This document shows positions 52,693 to 62,353 of a DNA stretch of 64,000 nt, piece after piece. The DNA is from Maricaulis sp963975345. GTDB taxonomy: Bacteria > Pseudomonadota > Alphaproteobacteria > Caulobacterales > Maricaulaceae. The position numbers were made by a program, and so were the translations under genes. Numbering within the stretch: position 1 is the stretch's first letter; every line of letters begins with the position of its first letter. The notes beneath the pieces were generated by a model, which worked only from the letters and a program-made list of their open reading frames with translations, was not told the DNA's origin and did no database searches. The DNA lies in the NCBI RefSeq assembly GCF_963975345.1, contig NZ_CAXBGE010000001.1, forward strand, positions 124,001 through 188,000, read 5' to 3'.

Positions 52693-53082
52693 ATGACCCT
52701 GACGATGATCATCATTCTGGTGCTGGCCCTGTATGGGCTGCAAATCTTTGTACAGGAGACGTCCCGCTTCGGCTTCGATGTGGCGGGCATTGTCGGCAAC
52801 CGTGATACCCAACCGGAAATGTCGGTGTTGGCGGCCCGGCTGGATCGCGCCAAGAACAACATGCTCGAATCCCTACCGGTATTTCTGGCACTGGCGCTCC
52901 TGGCGCTGATCAAGGGCACCGACAGCGCCATGCTGTCAGGGGCGGCCCTGGTCTTTCTGATCGCGCGAGCCGGCTATGTGCCGGCCTATGCCAGCGGGAT
53001 TCCCCTGCTCCGCTCGTTGTTCTGGCTGGCAGGGACCGGAAGCCTCATCGTGATGGCGTTTGCAATTCTCCAGCAGGGCTGA
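52693..53082 (+). CDS. MAPEG family membrane protein
   Basis: This is a 129-residue protein starting at ATG 52693 (AAGGAG upstream). Four TM helices with N-terminal MIIILVLALYGLQIFVQET, then RLDRAKNNMLESLPVFLAL, which is the MAPEG motif RAQNNHLEN-like. These are membrane-associated eicosanoid/glutathione-metabolism-type proteins. The role in bacteria is unknown. It overlaps the convergent lysoplasmalogenase gene by 38 bp. Confidence 0.85.
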   Translation: MTLTMIIILVLALYGLQIFVQETSRFGFDVAGIVGNRDTQPEMSVLAARLDRAKNNMLESLPVFLALALLALIKGTDSAMLSGAALVFLIARAGYVPAYASGIPLLRSLFWLAGTGSLIVMAFAILQQG

Positions 53083-53737
53083 GCTGCTGGCTCAGCCCGA
53101 CCGCGATACAGGCTTGGCCGCCGAAATAGCAGACCCACACCACCGGACCGGCCCAATCCAGCATGCCGGCAAACATGCGCCAGGCCAGAACCGCGTCAGA
53201 TACCATGAAGAGCAGGGCCCCGATCACCGCCAGCGGCGGCGCGCGGCCGATCAGTGCCAGCGCCACCATCACCAGAATAATGCCGTTATAGACGCTGGCC
53301 GCCACGCGCAGCTCGCCGAAATGCGGCTGTAGCGCTACTAGCATCACGACACCAAATGCGGCGATCACGGCGGTTGCGAGATAGCCGGGCAGGCCGCGAT
53401 TGCCCTTGCGGCGTAGCTGGTCGGCGAACAGGCCGATATAAATCAGATGGCCGATACCGAAGGCGAGAATGCCGAGCGCCTGTTGTGTTGGCTCCAACGC
53501 CAGGAATGCATCCCCGGCCGAGCCCGCGAGCAGTCCGAGCCCGAGCCAGAGCCGCCCCTGTTTCAGGGCGTAGAGCCCGAGCAGAACCACGCCGCCGGCC
53601 TTGATGACGACATTGAGCGGGTAGGGGGTGCCGAGCCCGAAATCATCGAGCAGATAGATCGCGCCGAAAATCAGGGCGGCGAGCAGGATCAGCCGCGAGG
53701 TGCGATCTGTTGCGATATGGATCGGTATGGCTGTCAT
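53045..53737 (-). CDS. Lysoplasmalogenase (YhhN/TMEM86 family)
   Basis: This is a 230-residue protein with about eight TM helices. GSAGDAFLALEPTQQALGI and GALLFMVSDAVLAWRMFAG carry the two conserved aspartates of the family. It hydrolyses vinyl-ether or lysophospholipids at the membrane. Its 3' end overlaps MAPEG by 38 bp. Confidence 0.83.
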   Translation of the reverse strand: MTAIPIHIATDRTSRLILLAALIFGAIYLLDDFGLGTPYPLNVVIKAGGVVLLGLYALKQGRLWLGLGLLAGSAGDAFLALEPTQQALGILAFGIGHLIYIGLFADQLRRKGNRGLPGYLATAVIAAFGVVMLVALQPHFGELRVAASVYNGIILVMVALALIGRAPPLAVIGALLFMVSDAVLAWRMFAGMLDWAGPVVWVCYFGGQACIAVGLSQQLSPAGELQTPSR

Positions 53738-53800
53738 CGGCTTCCCCCATGGATGACGGGCAGGCTAAACTGACGTCTCGAATGGGCAAGGGGAAGTTTC

Positions 53801-55093
53801 ATGGATCTGATCGCGGCCCTGCTGGCCCTGAGCCTCATTCTGGCCGGACTGGCTCCAGCCAAGGCCGCGCCCGTGGATGCACCGTCTTCGGCGCCCGCGC
53901 TGGCCAGCTTGGCCGAGATCGAAACCCTTCTGACCGATCAGCCCGGTGCAGTCGAACAGGCCTGGACCGCGCTGGCGCGTGGCGGTCTGCCCCGGATCGA
54001 GCCCATCCCCGGCGATGCGCAGCAGCGCCGTGTGACCTTTCTCTACAAAGCCGGCGGTGATGTCACGGGCGTGCGGCTCAACAGCGTCATCAACGCGCCG
54101 CACGTCACCATGCCGGTGACCGACTTCGAGCGCGATTACACCCTGCCGCTGCACCGATTGGGGGGCAGCACGATCTGGGCCTTGAGCCTGGATGTGGCGC
54201 GTGATGTCCAAGCCAGTTACAGCTTTCTGGTCACTGGCCCCACCGGGACCTTGCGCGTCAGCGACCCGCACAATCCGCGTCATTTGCGGGGCCGAAATGC
54301 CGAGGCGGTTCTGATCCTCGATGGCGTTGGCGATCTGTCGCCGCTGTTGCCGGTGGCAGCGGATGCCCTGCCGCCGGTCCAGACGCGGCGGCTCAACAGC
54401 GCTGCGCTGGGGCGCGATGTCAGTCTGGAAATGCATCGCGCCGCTTCTGGCACGGATCAATCGCCGGTCCTGATCCTCTATGACGCCTTCAATTGGGGCG
54501 CCCGCGCCCCGGCTTGGGAAATCGTCCACAATCTGGCCAGCAAGGGCATCATCCCGCCCATGCATGTTGTGCTGATTGACCAGCTCGACGAAGCCAGTGC
54601 GCAAAGCGCCTATGCCGATCAGGCACGCTTCGTCGCCGACGAGCTTTTACCCTTTTTGCGCCAGCAATTCGGCTTCCGGCTGGCGCGGGGTGATGTCCTG
54701 CTCGGCGGTGCTTCGCGGCGGGGCCTGTCGGCGGTGGTGACCGGCCTGACGCGGCCCGAGGCGATCGGTGCGGTGATCTCGCTGTCGGGATCGTTCTATT
54801 GGGCGCCGGAGGGAGAAGCCCCGGAATGGCTGGCGCGCCAACTCGGGCAAGCGCCCCCCAAGGCCGCCGCCGAAGCGCCACGCTTCCAGCTCGCCGCCGG
54901 CTCACTGGAATACATCACCACCTCGACCAATCAGGGTCACATCATGCTGGACACCAACCGCAACATGGCCGCAGCCCTCACCGCCGCCGGCTACCAGACC
55001 GGCTACAGCATTTATCCCGGCGGTCACGACATGGCTGCCTGGCGACTGGCCTTGGCCGACGCGCTAGAGGCGCTTTTTCAGCCGCCGGAGTAG
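53801..55093 (+). CDS. Enterochelin-esterase-like alpha/beta hydrolase
   Basis: This 430-residue protein has a signal peptide (MDLIAALLALSLILAGL). An N-terminal Fes-like beta domain (about 70-165: RRVTFLYKAGGDVTGVRL) precedes the hydrolase domain, with the nucleophile Ser305 in GGASRRGLSAV and the late His in IYPGGHDMAAW. The architecture is Fes/IroE-like, so it may act on siderophore esters, but the neighbours have no iron genes. A GC-rich hairpin (55090-55117) lies at the convergent 3' ends. Confidence 0.8.
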   Translation: MDLIAALLALSLILAGLAPAKAAPVDAPSSAPALASLAEIETLLTDQPGAVEQAWTALARGGLPRIEPIPGDAQQRRVTFLYKAGGDVTGVRLNSVINAPHVTMPVTDFERDYTLPLHRLGGSTIWALSLDVARDVQASYSFLVTGPTGTLRVSDPHNPRHLRGRNAEAVLILDGVGDLSPLLPVAADALPPVQTRRLNSAALGRDVSLEMHRAASGTDQSPVLILYDAFNWGARAPAWEIVHNLASKGIIPPMHVVLIDQLDEASAQSAYADQARFVADELLPFLRQQFGFRLARGDVLLGGASRRGLSAVVTGLTRPEAIGAVISLSGSFYWAPEGEAPEWLARQLGQAPPKAAAEAPRFQLAAGSLEYITTSTNQGHIMLDTNRNMAAALTAAGYQTGYSIYPGGHDMAAWRLALADALEALFQPPE

Positions 55094-55113
55094 GCGGCCA
55101 GCGCCGCCGCCGC

Positions 55114-56400
55114 CTACTTCACCGGCTTGCCGCCCGCCTGCGTGCTCAGACCAGTATTCCCGATCCGGCCGGCGACGAAATCGTCGTAATATTGCAGCCA
55201 GGCTTCCGAGCGTACGGCGATATATGTCATTGGGCCGCCGGGGTTGGATCGGAAGTTGGAATCGGTGCCGATGACGAAATACTGATTGCCCTCACGCACC
55301 ATGAAGGGTGAGCCGCTATCGCCGCGCGTGGTGTCGCAATTATGCGCCATGGTATTGTCGTTGAAGACTTCGGTGATGTGACAACCGAGATTGCCGGACA
55401 GATGCGCACCGGTGTCCCAGCTATAGCCGGCCTGGTAGAGCTCGGCCTGGCGGGCGCCGCGATTGCCGGCGGTCTGGACCAGGCCGCGCACGCCGACATG
55501 GCCGATCTGGGCGCCCAGCGGACGATCGATCCGCAGCAGGGCCCAATCGGTGCCATCGAGATCATCGCTGGCGCTGAAGCGTTCCTCATTCCAGTTCGGG
55601 TCGATCAGATAGCCGGTGACACGCGCTTCCAGTGGACCGCCCGGGCGATCATAGCCGGTGTGAAAGACAGCGCGGGCGTCGGTGCGTCCGTCATCATCAA
55701 TGCAATGCGAGGCAGTGATCAGCACATCATCGGCAATCAGGGTTGCGGTGCAGGCGCCGCCTGACTCCATGTCGATCTGACCAACCGCGTCCCAAGGGGC
55801 TCGCGAAGTGTCCATGAAAACGCGGTCATCATGGCCGAAATAATGATCATTGATGGTCAGCGGCCGGTCGCGGCCAATGCAATCGGCGCGGTCGGTGCGC
55901 GCGGCGCAGCTGCCATCGCCAACGCCCGGTTCGTTGCAAATGCCGTTGAAGGCGGTGTCGCAGCTATCATTGCGAAAGCGCAGATCGATGATGGCGCCGC
56001 AATCGGAAAGGTCGGTCGCCTGGGTACAGGCACCGGTGCCGAAACCGGGCTCATCGCATTCGCCGTCATTGGCCCACTGGCAACTGTCATCCTCGACATT
56101 TTCGGCGATGCGCCAGCAATCGGAATAATCCGTCCCCTGTTCGCAAGCGCCTGTGCCGATGCCGGGATCGTCGCATTCGCCATCATTGGCCCAGCGGCAG
56201 GTATCGACGCCGCGATAGTTACCGCGCGAGACATCGCCGGGGCGCTGGGGTTTCTGGATCCGGTGCAGCCAGCTGGTGATTTCTCGGCTGGACAGGGCGT
56301 CCGGGGCCGCACCGAGCAGGCCGGGTTCATCGGCCTGGCTGGTGGCAACGCATAAAATGGCGGTCAGTGCCGCGATCAATCCGGTACGCATGGCTTGCAA
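55114..56400 (-). CDS. Trypsin-like serine protease with three Cys-rich repeats
   Basis: This is a 428-residue protein with a signal peptide (cleavage near SQA-D). Three tandem Cys repeats lie at 68-95, 107-134 and 147-174, each with spacing C-x7-C-x9-C-x8-C and the core NDGECD(D/E)PG. The protease domain has His (TASHC, about 228), Asp (GTDWALL, about 285) and Ser (RGDSGSP, about 361). It is secreted. The repeats are probably a Cys-stabilised binding or regulatory module. Confidence 0.85.
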   Translation of the reverse strand: MQAMRTGLIAALTAILCVATSQADEPGLLGAAPDALSSREITSWLHRIQKPQRPGDVSRGNYRGVDTCRWANDGECDDPGIGTGACEQGTDYSDCWRIAENVEDDSCQWANDGECDEPGFGTGACTQATDLSDCGAIIDLRFRNDSCDTAFNGICNEPGVGDGSCAARTDRADCIGRDRPLTINDHYFGHDDRVFMDTSRAPWDAVGQIDMESGGACTATLIADDVLITASHCIDDDGRTDARAVFHTGYDRPGGPLEARVTGYLIDPNWNEERFSASDDLDGTDWALLRIDRPLGAQIGHVGVRGLVQTAGNRGARQAELYQAGYSWDTGAHLSGNLGCHITEVFNDNTMAHNCDTTRGDSGSPFMVREGNQYFVIGTDSNFRSNPGGPMTYIAVRSEAWLQYYDDFVAGRIGNTGLSTQAGGKPVK

Positions 56401-56571
56401 CTCCCCCTGTCGCTTGGCCGCTTATCGCGTGAATCCCCGCCATGACCAAGTCATTGAACGGCCATTCTATCGTTCATGCAGATGACTGTTTGCTGAACGG
56501 CGCATTCAAACCCGCCTCAGGCGGCTCATGATCAAATGACGGCATGGAATAAGCAAACGCAGGAGATTGTC

Positions 56572-57090
56572 ATGAATATCACCGCCAAACTTGCCGCCGC
56601 TGCCCTGCTCGCATCCATTGGCATGGCCGGTTTTTCCGGCGCGGCCAGCGCGGGCACTTGGCATGCCAATGCGGCGTCTTGCCCTGATTTGCGCGAGGAC
56701 CGTTTCGACGCCCGCCATTACACCGGTGGCGGCGACCGCCGGGAGGATTTTCGTGATCGCCGGGTGATCGATTGTCCGGCGTATGCGTGGAATTACTATC
56801 CCGACCGTTATGAACGCCGTGACGTGCGGGGCATGTCATCGCCCGGCCGGGTCTATCTTGACCGGTCTGGCCGCTATTATGCGGTCGATCACCACGGCTA
56901 CTCGCGCAGCATCAATGTCGTGATCGACTATCCACGCCAGCGCCCTGTGCTCGGCTTGAGCTTTGGGACGACGTTCAGCTCGGGCAATGACCATGCCCGA
57001 AATGACCACCGTGACCGTCGTGACTATCGCGACCGCCGCGGTCATCGCGACCAACGCGATCATCGGAGTAATCGCCGCGGCCATCACTAA
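56572..57090 (+). CDS. Hypothetical secreted Arg/Asp-rich protein
   Basis: This is a 172-residue protein starting at ATG 56572 (AGGAG upstream) with a signal peptide (MNITAKLAAAALLASIGMAG). It has two Cys (ASCPDLRED; IDCPAYAWN) and ends in a low-complexity R/D/H-rich tail (DRRDYRDRRGHRD). It is probably periplasmic; function unknown. Confidence 0.66.
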   Translation: MNITAKLAAAALLASIGMAGFSGAASAGTWHANAASCPDLREDRFDARHYTGGGDRREDFRDRRVIDCPAYAWNYYPDRYERRDVRGMSSPGRVYLDRSGRYYAVDHHGYSRSINVVIDYPRQRPVLGLSFGTTFSSGNDHARNDHRDRRDYRDRRGHRDQRDHRSNRRGHH

Positions 57091-57150
57091 CCGGCCCGGC
57101 TGAAGACGTCAGAAACCGAGCCCGTATCTGACTGCAGCGCATCCTTCGCG

Positions 57151-57963
57151 CTACAGCCAGAGCCGGCCTTCCAGATAGCGCGGCGCGTGGCCATACAAGG
57201 TCACGCGCTCGCCTTTGGGTTCGACCTCGAGCGCGCCGGGACGTGGCCCGATCTGCCGCGCGCTCAGACGGGTCTTGCCCAGTTTTTCGGCCCAATAGGG
57301 TGCCAGAGTGCAATGGGCTGATCCGGTCACCGGATCCTCGTCAACACCGGAGGCAGGGGCGAAGAAGCGCGAGACGAAATCACATGTCTCACCCGGCGCC
57401 GTCAGAATGATATTGGTGTCGAGCGCGCGCAAACGGGCATGATCGGGCTCGGCCGTCTTCACGGCTGCCTGATCGCTCATCACCCACATCTGATAGCCGG
57501 CGCCATGAATCCGGTTGACGCTCAACACCTCGATCGGGTCACTCTCGATCCCGAGCGCGGACTGGGTCGCGTCGTCACGTTTCCCGGCACCATAGCCGAT
57601 CCGTGGTAGCTCCATCGCGAAGGCCGTGCCATCGCGGCGCACTTCGAGCCGGCCCGAGCGGGTTTCGAAACGAACGATATCCTGCGCGCCCAGATCATAT
57701 TCCAGCACCACAGCCCCGGCCGCCAGCGTCGCATGGCCGCACAAATCGACCTCCATCGCTGGCGTGAACCAGCGTAAATGCCAGCCCTCCTTGCCATCGG
57801 GCACCAGGAAGGCGGTCTCGGAGAGATTATTCGAGGCGGCGATCCCTTTCAGGACGTCATCCTCGGGGAAGGCCTGCATCAGGCAGACGCCGGCGGGATT
57901 GCCGCTGAAGGCCAGGTCCGGGTCGGCAAATGAATGGATTTCGAAATAGGGAATGGAGGGCAT
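57151..57963 (-). CDS. PhzF family isomerase
   Basis: This 270-residue protein starts at ATG 57963. FSGNPAGVCLMQAFPEDD and the catalytic Glu49 in NNLSETAFL, then GVDEDPVTGSAHCTLAP at about 205-220 are PhzF motifs. It is a diaminopimelate-epimerase-fold enzyme with unclear substrate outside phenazine pathways. No phenazine genes are nearby. Confidence 0.9.
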   Translation of the reverse strand: MPSIPYFEIHSFADPDLAFSGNPAGVCLMQAFPEDDVLKGIAASNNLSETAFLVPDGKEGWHLRWFTPAMEVDLCGHATLAAGAVVLEYDLGAQDIVRFETRSGRLEVRRDGTAFAMELPRIGYGAGKRDDATQSALGIESDPIEVLSVNRIHGAGYQMWVMSDQAAVKTAEPDHARLRALDTNIILTAPGETCDFVSRFFAPASGVDEDPVTGSAHCTLAPYWAEKLGKTRLSARQIGPRPGALEVEPKGERVTLYGHAPRYLEGRLWL

Positions 57964-57991
57964 GGTGCGATCCTGAAATGGCAGGGCCGAG

Positions 57992-58825
57992 CTACCAGCG
58001 CTCGCTCTGATGGGGTTGAAAATCAAGGTGAAGGTCGGGATTTTGCCGGTCGAGCACGACGACGGTCTCAGCTGAAACCGGCGCATCACCGGCAATCGCG
58101 GTCAGGGCTTCGACGACCATGGAGCGGGCGTTGCTGCGCAGTTCGGTCACCTGACGCGGCAGTTCGCGTCGCCATTCATCGACCTCGTCAACCAGCGCCA
58201 TGAAGTCTTCCGGCCATTCCGCTTCGGGCAAAGCGCGCCAGTGGCCAATCTCGACATAGGCAGCGGCGAGCCGCTTGCCCTCCTCTTCCTCGAACACATC
58301 AATCTCGATCATCATCGCCTGATAGACCAGCGAGGTTTCCACCACCCCGCCTGAAGCCGGGATATCGCCGGCCCAGTGCGCGAAGTAGCTGCGGGCCTGT
58401 TCGACCGGTGTCGACGCGGCGGCGCCCCAGGTTTCGCGCGTGTCGCGATTGAGCAAGGTTTCCTCGGCCGGATCGATGATCATCACCATCGGCGTCGCAT
58501 ACAGCGCCGCAACGCCAAAGCGGCGGATCACGTCCTGGTTCTGGTCGCGCCAGCCGACATCGATGAAGCGCGTCACATAATGATCGCGCAGTGTCGCGGC
58601 GAGTTCCGGGTCCTGGAAATGCCCCGCCAGACCGCGGCTGTCATGGCACCAATTAGCGCCGAAAACGAGCAGCAGGCGTTTGTCACCGGCCAGCGCTTCG
58701 GCCATGGCGGCATCGACCTCGGCCATCGCCGAATAATTCTGGTCGAAGGGCGAGGGCGATGTATCGTCCGCCATCGCCACAGGGGCCAACAGGAACAGGG
58801 CAAGCAGGCTGACAAGCAAACGCAT
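57992..58825 (-). CDS. Thioredoxin-fold protein (single Cys)
   Basis: This is a 277-residue protein starting at ATG 58825 with a signal peptide (MRLLVSLLALFLLAPVAMA). The active-site region GANWCHDSRGLAGHF has Cys60 but Ser63 in place of the second Cys, so it cannot do classic dithiol chemistry. The domain resembles Thioredoxin_7 types. A Glu-rich helical C-terminus follows. It is probably periplasmic. It lies 28 bp upstream of phzF on the same strand. Confidence 0.72.
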   Translation of the reverse strand: MRLLVSLLALFLLAPVAMADDTSPSPFDQNYSAMAEVDAAMAEALAGDKRLLLVFGANWCHDSRGLAGHFQDPELAATLRDHYVTRFIDVGWRDQNQDVIRRFGVAALYATPMVMIIDPAEETLLNRDTRETWGAAASTPVEQARSYFAHWAGDIPASGGVVETSLVYQAMMIEIDVFEEEEGKRLAAAYVEIGHWRALPEAEWPEDFMALVDEVDEWRRELPRQVTELRSNARSMVVEALTAIAGDAPVSAETVVVLDRQNPDLHLDFQPHQSERW

Positions 58826-58913
58826 CACGACCTCAAAAACAGCAATCGGCGGAACAAAAGCACGCCGGGCCGCGCGATACCAGTCAAGCGGACGTGATGA
58901 GCGCACCACGCGC

Positions 58914-60689
58914 CTATCCCGCCGCCAGCTCGGCCAGCCGCGCATAGGTGCCATCATCACGGGCGGCCAATTCGTCATGGCTGCCCTGTTCGATGATGCG
59001 GCCCTTGTCGAACACCAGGATGCGGTCGGCATCGCGGATGGTCGAGAGGCGGTGGGCGATGATGATGGTGGTGCGTCCGCGCATCACCGCTTCCATCGCC
59101 AGCTTCACATCACGCTCGGTCTCATTGTCGAGACTGGAAGTTGCCTCGTCGAGAATCAGGATCGGTGCGTCGGCCAAGATCGCCCGCGCGATCGCGACGC
59201 GCTGGCGTTCACCGCCAGAAAGCTTGACCCCGCGCTCACCAACCAGTGTGCGATAGCCCAGCGGTAGCCGAGTGATAAACGAGTGGGCATGGGCCGCCTC
59301 GGCAGCAGCAATAATGTCGGCCTCGCTCGCCCCGGGCGATCCATAGGCGATATTTTCCGCAATCGTGCGGTGAAACAGAGCCGGATCCTGCGGCACCAGG
59401 GCGACATTCTGGCGCAAGCTCGCCTGCGCCACATCGCGCACATCCTGGCCGTCAATCTCGACGACACCTTCATCGACGTCATAGAGACGCTGCACCAGCT
59501 TGACGAAAGTCGACTTGCCCGAGCCGGTCGCACCGACCAGAGCGACTTTCTCGCCCGGTTCGATGTCGAGCGAAAAGTCGTGATATAACGGGCGGTTCTG
59601 GCCTTCATAGGTAAAGCCAACCCGGTCAAACCGGATCGCACCGGCGCCCGGCCGGAAATCGCGCGCATCGGCGGCATCTTCCACCGAGCTCTCCTGCAGA
59701 TCGAACACGGCGAGGTCCTGCAACTCATCCATCGAGCGCTGAATCGCCTGCACCTGCTCACCAAAGCGGCGCATATAGCCCGACACCAGCATATAGGCCG
59801 CCAGCGCCGCAACGACATCGCCAGCGCTCGCTGCACCGCGCGACCATTGCCAGACCAAGAGCCCGACCAGGCCGGCCTGCATCAACAGATCGGTGGCGAT
59901 ATTGACCAGCCAGGAATTGACGAAGCGCAACCAGGTCTTCTTGGTCGCATTGCGCCAGCGCCAGGTAAGCCCATGAAAACGCGCATCTTCACGCGTCTCG
60001 GCGCCGAAGCTTTTGACCGTCGCAATGCCGCCAACCGCATCAGCGAGCGCGCCGCCAATCTGCGAATCCAGCGCGTTGGAGCGCATATTCTGCGGCCGGA
60101 TATAAAAGCGGCTCAGCATCAGCGATGAGGCGATGAAAGCCGCCATCACGACCAGCACGACGCCGCCGACCAATGGCCAGCGCACCGCCATCACGATCGC
60201 GACGCCGAACATCACACCAAGTGATGGGCCCAAGCCAAGGAAAATATTGACGGTTATCGTGTCGTAAGCCCACATCCCACGCGTGATTTTGCGCACGACC
60301 GAGCCGGCGAAGGTATTGGCATGCCAGTCGAGCGAGAAGCGCTGGACCTTGGCAAAGGCCTCGGTCGTCAAATCCGCCATATTGGCCGATGAGAAGGGCA
60401 CTTCGCAGCGCGAAGCCGACTGCCGGACGATATAATAAGTCACAGCCGTACCGAGATATATCGCGAAGGCGGGCCAGGGCTTTCCGGTCTCGGGGCCAGC
60501 CGCCAGTGCGTCGATCAGGTGGCCGGCAGCGACGGGAATGTAGACCTCGGCCATCGTCGCCAGCACCATGAAAATGATCATGCCAGCCAGCAGAAAGGGG
60601 CGACGCAGCCATTGGCGGCGCAGAAAGGTGAGCACTTGCAGATTGCTAAGTGTCCGGATTATGGGCGTTTCGGGATCAGAAATCGACAT
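58914..60689 (-). CDS. ABC transporter permease/ATP-binding fusion (MsbA-like exporter)
   Basis: This 591-residue half-transporter has six TM helices in the first 310 residues and an ATPase domain with Walker A GATGSGKST (about 385-393), signature LSGGERQRVA (about 488-497) and Walker B ILILDEATSSLD (about 508-519). It functions as a homodimeric exporter of lipids or small molecules. The region between it and the hotdog gene (60690-60981) contains no confident gene. Confidence 0.9.
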   Translation of the reverse strand: MSISDPETPIIRTLSNLQVLTFLRRQWLRRPFLLAGMIIFMVLATMAEVYIPVAAGHLIDALAAGPETGKPWPAFAIYLGTAVTYYIVRQSASRCEVPFSSANMADLTTEAFAKVQRFSLDWHANTFAGSVVRKITRGMWAYDTITVNIFLGLGPSLGVMFGVAIVMAVRWPLVGGVVLVVMAAFIASSLMLSRFYIRPQNMRSNALDSQIGGALADAVGGIATVKSFGAETREDARFHGLTWRWRNATKKTWLRFVNSWLVNIATDLLMQAGLVGLLVWQWSRGAASAGDVVAALAAYMLVSGYMRRFGEQVQAIQRSMDELQDLAVFDLQESSVEDAADARDFRPGAGAIRFDRVGFTYEGQNRPLYHDFSLDIEPGEKVALVGATGSGKSTFVKLVQRLYDVDEGVVEIDGQDVRDVAQASLRQNVALVPQDPALFHRTIAENIAYGSPGASEADIIAAAEAAHAHSFITRLPLGYRTLVGERGVKLSGGERQRVAIARAILADAPILILDEATSSLDNETERDVKLAMEAVMRGRTTIIIAHRLSTIRDADRILVFDKGRIIEQGSHDELAARDDGTYARLAELAAG

Positions 60690-60981
60690 GTCAGCAGCGG
60701 ACCAGACGGTCCGTCCTCATGAAAGCAGTGCATCAAACCTGTGGGTGGAGAACGTCATCGCGATCATGCGGGGCCGGGCCTGAAAGCAGGCGCGGGGTCA
60801 TCGCACACGAAGGCGGCACGTTCAGCCACCGTCGTAGGTTAGATAGATCTGCTCATGGGCCTGCTCCAATGTGCCGATTGGTCCGGGAGGCGCTGGTTAC
60901 ACCGGGCACCGGGTGGCGGGCAAGGCGAGGGCAGGCATTTTGTCGCCGATCTGCCACGAGTGTGGCGGCGAGAACACAGAT

Positions 60982-61905
60982 TCAGGCCTCAATCCCGGCG
61001 ATGCAGGCCTGCTCCAATCCGACCTGAACCTCATCGGACAGGTCGATAATCTTGCGTGTATCCAGATCCATGGCGGCGGCGACGCCCTCCATTGACCACC
61101 AAGGTTTGCCGGTGGCCGGGTCGAGAATCCAGTGCACGATATTGCGCACTTTCGGGCCGAAGGATTTGAGGCCCGAGCGCATGACATAACCATCGCCGGC
61201 GCGCGGCCAGCGCTGGACCCTGATTCGGCATTCCAGCAATGGCGAGCCAATCCGGCGTGTCGTCTCGCCCTGGTGAAAGGCCCATTCTTCGGGGAATCCC
61301 GCTTTGAAATTGACCACGGAGTTGGAGATCCGTCCGAGCAAAACCTCGCTCTGCATGCGGCCGAACACATCCATTTCACCGAGCGTAAAGCGACCCTGAC
61401 CGACCCGCTCCAGTCCCAGCGTATCGGCCCGTTCAAGCGAAGCTGGTTCGCTGCCGGCTTGCTCGACGATCCCACGCGGCAAGGCGAAAGCAGGCGGCTC
61501 GACCAGACCAGCTCGCTGCCGTTCTGCAAAGTGGCTGGGCCAGGCAAAGGCGCGACCGTCGCGCGGCGAGACATGGTCGAGATCGATCCGGAAACTGGCG
61601 GCTGGCTTGCCGGTTCCGCCATGGCGCATCACCAGCACGGCACTACAGCCTGTGTCGCCGGTCATGCTCCAACCGCCCTCGATCAGCAGAGGCGCGCCGG
61701 GACGGACCTCAGCGAGAAAGCGGATGTGCAACGTGGTGGGCAACAGGGTGGCGTTGGCGTCGGCGCGGTGAATGTCCCTCAGTCCGGTCAGTGCCGCGAG
61801 GTTCGCAACCGCCTCGCCGGCCTTGGCCAGATAGAATTTCACATTCATGTGGCCGAGTTCATCGCATTCCCAGGCATTGGCATTGCCGCGCCAGATCTCG
61901 ATCAT
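60982..61905 (-). CDS. Double-hotdog acyl-CoA thioesterase-like protein
   Basis: This 307-residue protein starts at ATG 61905 with GAGG upstream. Two hotdog domains are visible: WECDELGHMNVKFYLAKAG at the N-terminus and GEMDVFGRMQSEVLLGRIS in the second half. The DxxGHMN-type motif suggests thioester hydrolysis. It starts 13 bp after the Fur-family stop codon, so the two are cotranscribed. The substrate is unknown. Confidence 0.8.
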   Translation of the reverse strand: MIEIWRGNANAWECDELGHMNVKFYLAKAGEAVANLAALTGLRDIHRADANATLLPTTLHIRFLAEVRPGAPLLIEGGWSMTGDTGCSAVLVMRHGGTGKPAASFRIDLDHVSPRDGRAFAWPSHFAERQRAGLVEPPAFALPRGIVEQAGSEPASLERADTLGLERVGQGRFTLGEMDVFGRMQSEVLLGRISNSVVNFKAGFPEEWAFHQGETTRRIGSPLLECRIRVQRWPRAGDGYVMRSGLKSFGPKVRNIVHWILDPATGKPWWSMEGVAAAMDLDTRKIIDLSDEVQVGLEQACIAGIEA

Positions 61906-61918
61906 CGTGGTGACCTCT

Positions 61919-62353
61919 TCAGTGTGCGCAATTGCTGCAATGTCCGAAATGCTCGACCACCGAACGCTCGACCCTGAAGCCGGTCGGCATTTGGCTGCTG
62001 ACCGGGGCGCCATGACGTTCCTCGACCGCACCGCAATCGGTGCAGATGAAGAGTTCGGCGCAGCCGCCGGGCAGGGCGTGCGTCGTGCAGCCGACAAAGG
62101 CGTTGAGCGCCTCGACCTTGTGCACCAGCCCCAGCCCGATCAGAAAATCGAGCGCTCGGTAAACCGTTGGCGGCTTTGCCGATCCGGGACCGGGTTTGAG
62201 CGCTTCGAGCAGGTCGTAAGCCTTCACCGGCCCATCGGCGGTGAGCACGAGTTCAAGCACCCGGCGGCGCACAGGGGTCAGCCGTTCGCCGCGCTTGGCG
62301 CAGAGCGTTTCGGCAGCCTCTAGGGCTGTGAGGGTGGAATCAGGGTGCGTCAT
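61919..62353 (-). CDS. Fur family regulator, Zur-like
   Basis: This 144-residue protein starts at ATG 62353. It has a winged-helix domain (LTPVRRRVLELVLTADGPV; PPTVYRALDFLIGLGLVHK) and a C-terminal Cys4 zinc site: Cys104 and Cys107 (CTDC), Cys139 and Cys142 (CSNC). It is probably a zinc-responsive repressor. It is upstream of and in an operon with the hotdog gene. No classic Zur box is certain nearby. The 295-bp region to the SapC gene has no confident coding sequence. Confidence 0.82.
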   Translation of the reverse strand: MTHPDSTLTALEAAETLCAKRGERLTPVRRRVLELVLTADGPVKAYDLLEALKPGPGSAKPPTVYRALDFLIGLGLVHKVEALNAFVGCTTHALPGGCAELFICTDCGAVEERHGAPVSSQMPTGFRVERSVVEHFGHCSNCAH

